DNA from: an uncultured Elusimicrobia bacterium
Lineage (GTDB): Bacteria; Elusimicrobiota; Endomicrobiia; Endomicrobiales; Endomicrobiaceae
Length of the DNA stretch: 16,988 nt
Reading direction: 5' to 3'
Assembly (NCBI GenBank): GCA_937916125.1
Contig: CALGGE010000093.1
Span: 1 to 16,988, forward strand
Shown here: piece after piece, positions 1-6,700 of the stretch
Position numbering within the stretch: the stretch's first letter is position 1
Layout of the letters: the number at the start of each line of letters is the position of its first letter
The notes under the pieces: model-generated
Databases searched by the model: none
Told to the model about the DNA's origin: nothing
What the model saw: the letters and a program-made list of their open reading frames with translations, nothing else
Program-made: the position numbers and the translations under genes

Positions 1-21
1 TTAATTAAAAAATTCGAAAAA

Positions 22-63
22 TTTCTTAAAATTTTTTTGAAATTTTTTTAAGAAAATTTTTTT
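22..63 (+). terminator. Weak terminator-like hairpin with T-run
   Basis: TTTCTTAAAA (22-31) pairs perfectly with TTTTAAGAAA (46-55) across a 14-nt loop and is followed by ATTTTTTT (56-63). The layout fits an intrinsic terminator for a + strand gene ending left of the window. The stem has only one G-C pair and the region is so AT-rich that a chance match is quite possible. Confidence 0.25.
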
Positions 64-255
64 GCCGAATTGCCAAAAATTTACCAAAACTTTACAAAAA
101 ATCAAGTTCCGATAAGTTATATTATGTTAAGTTGAGTATATAAATGAAAACAAAATTAACATTAAAGTAAAATGTTAAAAGTGAGCCGATTTTCTATAAT
201 TATAAATATAAATTCAGTTTAAATTTGTATTTTGTTTTAAAGTTTATACATTAGC

Positions 256-271
256 ATTCACAAGTGTGAAT
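256..271. promoter_or_regulatory. Operator-like palindrome ATTCACA-AG-TGTGAAT
   Basis: A perfect 7-bp inverted repeat with a 2-nt centre, more G/C-containing than its surroundings. Size and symmetry fit a dimeric regulator site. It lies about 290 bp upstream of the nusB promoter, so it may serve an unseen gene to the left instead. No regulator can be named. Confidence 0.25.
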
Positions 272-403
272 AAATGTGTAATGTGCGGTGCATAAAATCT
301 TCGAAATAATCAAAAAAATAATTGAACAAATAAACAGAATTTTTAATTAAAAGATATAAGTACAAAAGTAGTTGTTGTCTTGGCTGTTTTGATAAAATAG
401 GTG

Positions 404-421
404 TAAGTACATTTGTACTTA
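404..421. promoter_or_regulatory. Dyad TAAGTAC-ATTT-GTACTTA
   Basis: A perfect 7-bp inverted repeat around ATTT. A related half-site, TAAGTACAAAAGTA, occurs 47 bp upstream at 357-370 and matches 404-417 at 12 of 14 bases. Two copies of one motif at a spacing of about four to five helical turns could be a regulator binding pair. It could also form a small RNA hairpin. Function unknown. Confidence 0.25.
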
Positions 422-443
422 AGAATTTAATGTTTGACTTTTT

Positions 444-535
444 GGTTAAAAAATGACTGAATTTGTTAAAATTGATAAATTTTTAATAATCCGGTTAAAT
501 CGGTTAAAAATGAAAATAAAGTAAATCAGGTTAAA
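444..535 (+). repeat. Four GGTTAAA direct repeats
   Basis: GGTTAAA occurs at 444-450, 493-499, 502-508 and 529-535, all in the same orientation. The middle two are adjacent 9-bp units of CGGTTAAAW. The cluster lies directly upstream of the nusB promoter (557-585). It may be an activator site array, or simply a product of the skewed base composition. Confidence 0.35.
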
Positions 536-556
536 AAATGTTATGGCAATTTTTTA

Positions 557-585
557 TTGACAGTTTTCCTATTTTTATATATAAT
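557..585 (+). promoter_or_regulatory. Consensus sigma70 promoter for the nusB-ligA unit
   Basis: The -35 box TTGACA (557-562) and the -10 box TATAAT (580-585) both match the consensus perfectly, with an optimal 17-bp spacer. Transcription would begin around 592, giving a leader of about 30 nt before the nusB ATG at 624. The leader contains the GAGG ribosome binding site at 611-614. The promoter looks strong and constitutive; GGTTAAA repeats lie just upstream. Confidence 0.85.
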
Positions 586-623
586 TAATGCATATATAAA
601 ATAGTAATATGAGGTCTTTATTT

Positions 624-1043
624 ATGGCAACAAGAAGGCAGTCGCGAGAATGTGCTTTACAGATGTTATATGCTTGTGATAATTGTTCAATGGATGAACA
701 GGCAATTTTTACGTGTTTTGATGAACTTTTGCCTGTTGAAATTCCTTACAGAACTTTTGCCGTTGATCTGTACAGAGGCGTATGCAGCCATAGGGAAGAG
801 ATTGACAGTCTTATTGAAAAATATGCCGACAACTGGGAAATAGCCAGAATGACTGTTGTCGATAGAAATATTATGCGTCTTGCCGGGTATGAAATCCTAT
901 ATACCCCAAAAACCCCCATCAACGTAATAATCGATGAAGCGGTTGAAATCTCCAAAATTTATTCTAACAGAGATTCCAGCAGATTTGTTAACGGTGTTTT
1001 GGATAAAATTCAAAGAGAAAGAAAAAATCATATTGAAAAATAG
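624..1043 (+). CDS. nusB: Transcription antitermination factor NusB
   Basis: 139-residue all-helical RNA-binding protein, the usual NusB length. In well-studied bacteria NusB binds boxA RNA with NusE (ribosomal protein S10) and promotes antitermination on rRNA operons; it acts in the cytoplasm. Visible family signatures are the basic N-terminus MATRRQSRECALQMLY, the central NW..ARMTVVDRNIMRLAGYEIL segment, the NVIIDEAVEISKIY helix and the C-terminal DSSRFVNGVLDKI motif. I chose the ATG at 624 over an in-frame ATG at 609. Only 624 has a Shine-Dalgarno (GAGG, 611-614, 9-nt spacing), it gives the classic NusB N-terminus, and 609 would be only about 17 nt from the predicted transcription start. 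It is the first gene of a tight unit with ligA, 11 bp downstream. Confidence 0.93.
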   Translation: MATRRQSRECALQMLYACDNCSMDEQAIFTCFDELLPVEIPYRTFAVDLYRGVCSHREEIDSLIEKYADNWEIARMTVVDRNIMRLAGYEILYTPKTPINVIIDEAVEISKIYSNRDSSRFVNGVLDKIQRERKNHIEK

Positions 1044-1054
1044 GTTTGTTATTT

Positions 1055-3070
1055 ATGCAAAACGTTAACGATATAGAAAAAAAAATCGAAGATTTGAGAA
1101 ATCAAATAAGATATCATGATTACCGATATTATTGTCTTGATAATCCGGAAATATCGGATTTTGAATATGATACTTTATTTAAGGAACTTCAAAAACTTGA
1201 ACAGGAAAACCCCCTCTTTATTACATCCGATTCCCCTACGCAAAGAGTTTCCGGTGCCGTAGTCTCTTCTACTTTTGAAAAGGTAAAACATACAACGCCG
1301 ATGTTATCGTTGGAAAATTCTTATTCCATGGAAGATGTTTTGGCATGGAATCAAAGAATTTCAAAGTATGTTGATGTAAAAAATATCGAATATATAGTTG
1401 AACCGAAAATTGACGGTTTAAGTGCCGAGCTTACATATATTAATAACTCTTTTGTATCAGGTGCTACAAGAGGTGATGGAGAATACGGCGAAGATATTAC
1501 CGAAAATTTAAAAACGATAAAGAATATCCCCCTCAAAATTTTAAGCAATGAAAAAATAGTTTTATGCGAGATACGCGGAGAAGTTTATATCAATAAAAAA
1601 GATTTTGAATTCTTGAATGAAGAGCTTCTTGATAAAGGACAGTCAAAATTTGCAAATCCTCGAAACGCAGCTGCGGGTTCGTTAAGACAAAAGAATCCTC
1701 AAATTACCGCAGAAAGAAAACTGAGTTTTTATGTACATTCTTTCGGTCAGGTACAAGGTTTGGAAGACGGTCACAAAATAGAAAAACATTCCGAGTTTTT
1801 GGATTTTTGTTCTAAAATAGGTTTCCCTATACAGAAAAATATAAAAGTTTGCAAAAATATTGAAGAAGTGAAAAGCTTTCTTATGTTCTTACAAGAAAAC
1901 AGGGATAATCTGCCTTACGAGATTGACGGTGCCGTAGTGAAAGTAAATGATTATAATCTTCAAAAAATTATAGGTTATACAAACAAAAGTCCCAGATGGG
2001 CAATAGCATATAAATTTCCTGCAAGACAGGCGACGACAAAGCTTTTGTCCATAGAACTTCAGGTCGGCAGAACGGGAGTGGTTACGCCTAAGGCGACTCT
2101 TTCCCCTGTTGCTCTTTCCGGTGTCGTAATTTCCAATGCAACGCTTCACAATTTTGATGAGATAGAAAGGCTTAATGTAAATATCGGTGACGATATTGTA
2201 ATAGAAAGAGCCGGCGAAGTGATACCTAAAATTATAAAAGTTGCCAAGAAAAACAGTGAAGGATATTTTCTTCCCCCCATGCATTGTCCGTCGTGCGGAA
2301 GTAAAATAGTAAAAGAGGAAGGCGATGTTTATTACAATTGTATCAATCCGTCTTGTCCCGCACAGTTCAGAAGAAGTTTGATTCATTTTGTTTCAAGAGA
2401 TGCGATGAATATCGAAGGGTTCGGAGAAGTTGTTATTGACCAACTTTTAAAATTAAATAAATTGCATACTTTTGCCGATATTTATAAATTAACGTTTGAT
2501 GATTTTATGATGCTTGATTTGTTTAAAGAAAAGAAAGCCAATAATTTGATACAGGCAATAGCAGAAAGTAAAACAAAACCTTTAAGCAGTTTGCTTGCGG
2601 CTTTGGGTATCAGACATATAGGAGATAAATCCGCACAGATACTTGCCGACAGATTTAAAAATATAGATAATTTGATTTCCGCAAAAGAAGAAGATTTACT
2701 TTCAATAAATGAAATAGGGCCGATATTGGTTCAATCGATATTGGATTTTTTTGCAAACGAAGATACTTTGAAAATGATAGAAGAGTTGAAAGTTTTAGGT
2801 GTAAATATGTCGGAACCTGAAAAAGATACAAGTTTTTCCCCTCTTGAAAATAAAACTTTTGTTCTAACCGGAGAGCTTTCAACAATGACAAGAAAAGATG
2901 CCGAAAACATAATTCTTTCTCTCGGCGGAAAAGTTACATCTTCGGTAAGCAAGAAAACGGCTTATGTTGTAGTCGGAGAAAACCCCGGAAGCAAATATGA
3001 TAAGGCTGTTAAACTTGGAATTACAATAATAAATGAACAGCAATTTAAGGAACTTATAAATGCAAAATAA
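1055..3070 (+). CDS. ligA: NAD-dependent DNA ligase LigA
   Basis: 671-residue bacterial ligase of standard length; it seals nicks in duplex DNA using NAD+ in replication and repair. The N-terminal Ia domain is at about 1-65 (YHDYRYY, FEYDTLF). The adenylation domain carries the nucleophile Lys118 in the KIDG motif (118-121). An OB-fold region follows, then a four-cysteine zinc finger (Cys411, 414, 429, 434). Helix-hairpin-helix repeats come next (for example GIRHIGDKSAQ, INEIGPILVQ). The BRCT domain occupies about 597-671, with VLTGEL near its start and VVVGENPGSK. All domains are intact. The ATG at 1055 is preferred over an in-frame TTG at 1046, which lies only 2 nt past the nusB stop. The ribosome site is weak (AGG at 1042-1044), so translation may depend on coupling to nusB. 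The last 11 bp overlap the next gene. Confidence 0.97.
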   Translation: MQNVNDIEKKIEDLRNQIRYHDYRYYCLDNPEISDFEYDTLFKELQKLEQENPLFITSDSPTQRVSGAVVSSTFEKVKHTTPMLSLENSYSMEDVLAWNQRISKYVDVKNIEYIVEPKIDGLSAELTYINNSFVSGATRGDGEYGEDITENLKTIKNIPLKILSNEKIVLCEIRGEVYINKKDFEFLNEELLDKGQSKFANPRNAAAGSLRQKNPQITAERKLSFYVHSFGQVQGLEDGHKIEKHSEFLDFCSKIGFPIQKNIKVCKNIEEVKSFLMFLQENRDNLPYEIDGAVVKVNDYNLQKIIGYTNKSPRWAIAYKFPARQATTKLLSIELQVGRTGVVTPKATLSPVALSGVVISNATLHNFDEIERLNVNIGDDIVIERAGEVIPKIIKVAKKNSEGYFLPPMHCPSCGSKIVKEEGDVYYNCINPSCPAQFRRSLIHFVSRDAMNIEGFGEVVIDQLLKLNKLHTFADIYKLTFDDFMMLDLFKEKKANNLIQAIAESKTKPLSSLLAALGIRHIGDKSAQILADRFKNIDNLISAKEEDLLSINEIGPILVQSILDFFANEDTLKMIEELKVLGVNMSEPEKDTSFSPLENKTFVLTGELSTMTRKDAENIILSLGGKVTSSVSKKTAYVVVGENPGSKYDKAVKLGITIINEQQFKELINAK

Positions 3071-3770
3071 AATTAACATAATTTTTGAAAACAATGATGT
3101 CGTTATTATAGATAAATATGCATATATTGATGTCTTAACTACACTTGTTGAAAATATCGAGAAAAAATGCGGAAGTAAAATTTTCCCAGTAACCTCTCTT
3201 GATTATGAAGCTACGGGAATTGTTGTCTTTGCGAAAAACGAAAAAGCATATAAATTTATTTCGGAACAATTTAAAAAAGAACAGATAAAAAAAATTTATT
3301 ATATTATTGTTAACGGTATAATGGAAAATGTCGAAGGTGAAATAAACAAAAATCTTTTGGTAACCGGAGATACGACATCCGTTAACGATAAAGGAATAAA
3401 ATCCGTAACAAAATATTTTGTCGAAGAACAATTTAAAAATTATGCTTTTGTCAAAGTTTGTCCTTTGACAACAAGAAAAAATCAAATAAGAGCTCATTTT
3501 TGGTCGATAGGAAATACACTCGCAACAGATAAAATTTACGGTAGCGAAGAACCCATTCTTCTGTCAAATTTAAAAAGAAGATATAAAGGAATAAAAAAAG
3601 AGAAGCCTCTTTTAAAAAGGCTTCCTCTTCACTTATATCAAATGGAACTTGTTCTTCCCGACAAAAACGAAAAAATCAGTTTCACTTCCAACCTTCCCGA
3701 AGATATGTCTTTAACATTAAAACAACTCAGGAAATATAATAAAAGCAGAGGAGCAGCTTTTATTATGTAA
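3060..3770 (+). CDS. Divergent RluA-family RNA pseudouridine synthase
   Basis: 236 residues, probably converting specific uridines in rRNA or tRNA to pseudouridine in the cytoplasm; the target is unknown. The signature region reads TSLDYEATGIVVFAKN (from residue 45), matching the RluA pattern HRLDxxTSG...AK with catalytic Asp48 kept. The second family motif appears as TRKNQIRAHF (138-147), for the usual GRTHQIRVHL, followed by a GNTLATDKIYG stretch and RLPLHLYQMEL. No S4 domain is present. Unusual points are the missing Arg and His of HRLD (replaced by Ser and Thr) and the altered GRTHQ motif. A good Shine-Dalgarno, AAGGA at 3047-3051, sits 8 nt before the ATG inside the ligA end, so the gene is translationally linked to ligA. 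The fold assignment is firm; activity is less certain. Confidence 0.82.
   Translation: MQNKINIIFENNDVVIIDKYAYIDVLTTLVENIEKKCGSKIFPVTSLDYEATGIVVFAKNEKAYKFISEQFKKEQIKKIYYIIVNGIMENVEGEINKNLLVTGDTTSVNDKGIKSVTKYFVEEQFKNYAFVKVCPLTTRKNQIRAHFWSIGNTLATDKIYGSEEPILLSNLKRRYKGIKKEKPLLKRLPLHLYQMELVLPDKNEKISFTSNLPEDMSLTLKQLRKYNKSRGAAFIM
3593..3624 (-). terminator. Intrinsic terminator-like hairpin for the - strand inside the pseudouridine synthase gene
   Basis: Read on the - strand, GAAGCCT (3624-3618) pairs with AGGCTTC (3608-3602) around a 9-nt loop, followed by TC and seven Ts (3599-3593). This is the best GC-containing stem plus T-tract in the convergent region. It lies about 170 bp beyond the giant protein 1 stop and could catch read-through. 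On the + strand it is coding sequence with no T-run after it. Chance cannot be excluded. Confidence 0.4.
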
Positions 3771-3777
3771 TAACATC

Positions 3778-3798
3778 AAAAATTGCTTTGCAATTTTT
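3778..3798. terminator. Bidirectional terminator between convergent genes
   Basis: A perfect 9-bp stem, AAAAATTGC-TTT-GCAATTTTT, separates the end of the pseudouridine synthase gene (3770) from the end of giant protein 1 (3797). Its A/T arms supply a U-tract in either direction, so it can end transcripts on both strands. The giant 1 stop codon (TAA, 3799-3797) forms the edge of the stem. The hairpin after giant 2 (12165-12189) is very similar. Confidence 0.7.
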
Positions 3799-6700
3799 AC
3801 GATGCGGCAAGCAGTTCTCTTATATTGCTCAAATCTTCAACAGGCATATTATAAATTTCAGGTTCTCTTCTAAATGTTTTAACATCATAAAGTCTCGGAG
3901 TAAAATCAAAAAGTTTTCTTGTAACGAAATTAAATGTTATGTTGGCTTTTTTGCTTGCACCAAGCAGTTTCCCGTTCAAACTCTCAGCCATAACAATATT
4001 TGTTTTTGTCTTTATAAAATCTTTATATTTGTTATCTTTTATTTTTTCAACAATATATTCGGTTATCATTTTTTCAAATTCTTTTGGATTTTCCGATAAA
4101 CTTTTGTCATAGCTGAAAGAAATTACTTTAAGGTCTTTTTGTGGAGTTAATATTTTATTTAACAATATTTTAACGGGAATTGTTTTACCGTTAAAATAGA
4201 AATTTACTTGTTCGATATTTTCAATATCCGCTTTTACGGAACCGATTTTTTCTTCGGATGCAACGGATATTGTATCAAGACCTTTTAATCCCGCAGCTTC
4301 CGTTTTCATTAAATCATCATTGAATTTTAAAACATTTATTAATGTAGTATTTGATAAAGTTATTTTATACGTATTGACTTTTTCTTTGTATAATACCAGT
4401 TTATTATAAATTCTTTCGGTAAAGGCAAATACATTTCTTAAAGGCGGAAATAAATTCAATATTACGGAAGATATAAATACTGCTTTTGAAACGTCAGGTA
4501 CCATGCTTGCCGTAATTTCCGTTGCATCTCCCGAAACAAATCCTCGCGTAAATATACCTCCGCCTATTTCGCTGTATAATCCCTTTCCTTTAGGCGGGGC
4601 ATATCCCGGCGACATATTGCCGTCTATATGCATTAAGTTTAATGCTTTAAATTCTTTGTTGAAAAATCTTATAGTCAAATACTCAAATTGGCTATCAAGT
4701 TTTTCTACGGGGTTATGTCCCGCTATAACGGTAGTAACTCCCATTTTTACCAAAATCGGATTAAAACTTCCGTATTTGGCTTTTATCTCTTTCAAATTTG
4801 CCGGTTTGATTCTTGTTGTATTATCCGCATAAACGGCAGTGATTATTGTAAGAGCTTCCAGTATTTCAGAAAGATTATTTGAGTTTATGTCATAATCTCT
4901 TATATCTTTAGCCATTAAATGAAGACCTTTAAAAATATCGTGTCCTTTGTATTGTTTCCCTTTATAAAAAAATCCTTTTATTCTTTTTCCGTTTTTATCT
5001 CTTTCATGAAAAACACCGTTGTCATCAACATAACCTATCGAAACATCTCCGTCATCATCGACGGGAAGAAGTGAGTGCATATAGTAAAAACCGTATTCAT
5101 CTACTCTGTAGAGAAAGAAATTATCCTGATAGAAATGCATCAGGTCGTTTACAAGAGGATCTTTAAAATATGTAACTTGATTGATTGGTGTTTCTCCCTG
5201 TGCTTCCAGTTGTTTGTTCCTTTGTGCTATAAATCCGTTTTCTCCGCCGCCCCAATTTTTATGATATACCCAATCAAGAGCATTCCATTCCGTACTCTCA
5301 TAATTTCTGTACATTATTGCATCTATTACGCCCCAAGCCAAATTTTTTATTCTCACCACATTTTCAATATTTTCTTTATCAATGTTTATATATTTCTTTT
5401 CTTCTTCTTCAAACTTATTTTTCTGTTCACGGATTATTTTGTTTATAACCGTTTCCAATTCATACCAATATGTTTCATATTGAGGGAACTGTTGCTTTAA
5501 TTTTTCAAGTTCCTGCTGCCTGTCTATCCACCAATTTACGGACATTTTATTTGTTGCTCTTATTCCCGTATAAACAACAACTCCAACATTTCTGCCGAAA
5601 AATTTCTTGTGAAAGTTTAAAAACAGTTTGTTATTGAACAATGTTATTATGTCTTGCGAATCGGACACTTTTATTTTGTCCGGATAATTTAAAATATCTT
5701 TGCCTTTTTTATCAAGTTCCAAACCGAAAGTTTTATAAAAAAGCTCCTGCAGTCTGCTTTCTTCTTTCGACCAAATATTTTTTTGTTGCTCGTCGGAATA
5801 TTTCATATATTCATATAATTGTTCTGCCCAGAAAGCACGTATGTCAAAACTTTTGTCCTGTTTTGATAAAATATCGTTTAACATTTCCAAAAGGGATTTT
5901 ACGTTTCTTCCTTTAAAGTCAACATAGTCATCTTTTATACCTTTATAATTTTTGTAGAAAGGCAAGTGTAATCCCAGCAAATTCATAAATGCATACAGGT
6001 CATGGTTACCGGTAACAAATTTCATATTTCCCGTGTCTGCAATTCTTTTCGTTAATTCAAACGCTTCTACTTGTCTGTCTCCTCTGTCGAGTAAATCTCC
6101 GAGAAGATAAAATGTATTGTTGTTCATATTGATTCTGATTCTGTCTATGATGTCGTCGTTGATTTCGGTATCCTGTTTTAATGACGTGTCATAGGTTGAG
6201 TCAAGCAAATTTATCAACAGTTCCGCAAATCTCGCATATCCTCCGTGAATATCCGAAATGGCAATATTTTGCTTAAATGTATTTTGTACGGAATTAAATG
6301 CATTGCGAATAATTTTAAAAATTAAACTGATTTTTGTTCTAAAGTTAAAAACCGATTCATTACTTTCTTTTAAAATAACGGCTTGTTCCGCTCCGTCTTC
6401 GTTTTCCGTGTTTGTCGTATCTCCGTATTTTTGATAATTTTCTATGAAAACCGATAATGTTTCGTCAAATATATTCAGTAATGTTTTCTTTAATTCGGCG
6501 GTTAAGGTTATATTATGTTTTTGTAAAAATTGTTTTGTTTCTTCCGCGTTAATAAAATTATGTAATGCATGTTGGTCGGCTTTTGATGTTTTAATTTTTT
6601 CTATTGCTCCGGATGTCAAATATAAAGAAGGATCTCTTCTTATAAATTGTCTCATTAAATCGTTTATTGCGTCTCCGCCGTCAGATTGCAGATATTTGTT

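Larger units (their letters stand above)
1..556. other. AT-rich non-coding region upstream of nusB
   Basis: No convincing gene is seen in this stretch: open frames are very short, lack Shine-Dalgarno sequences and show no recognisable protein. It holds a GC-poor hairpin with a T-run (22-63), phased A-tracts (75-101), two short dyads (256-271, 404-421), and four GGTTAAA copies (444-535), described separately. No tRNA, rRNA or clear DnaA-box cluster is visible. It may carry the end of, or regulatory DNA for, a gene to the left of the window. Confidence 0.6.

Noticed and set aside
453..524. Small open frame of 23 codons starting MTEFVKIDKF
   Set aside because: No Shine-Dalgarno, no recognisable motif, and it is built partly from the GGTTAAA repeats.
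1..556. Replication origin
   Set aside because: The region is AT-rich with short direct repeats, but I see no DnaA-box cluster (TTATNCACA type) and no dnaA, dnaN, rpmH or partition gene nearby.
609..623. In-frame ATG at 609 as nusB start
   Set aside because: No ribosome site precedes it, it is only about 17 nt from the predicted transcription start, and it adds five residues not seen in NusB proteins.
1046..1054. TTG at 1046 as ligA start
   Set aside because: The ATG at 1055 is the better codon and gives a normal LigA N-terminus.
3788..4099. 103-codon + strand open frame after the convergent terminator
   Set aside because: It starts inside the terminator hairpin, has no ribosome site and mirrors the giant 1 C-terminus.
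5075..5500. 141-codon + strand open frame opposite giant protein 1
   Set aside because: Phe/Ile/Tyr-rich shadow of an AT-rich coding strand; the opposite frame carries the PPP phosphatase region with clear motifs.
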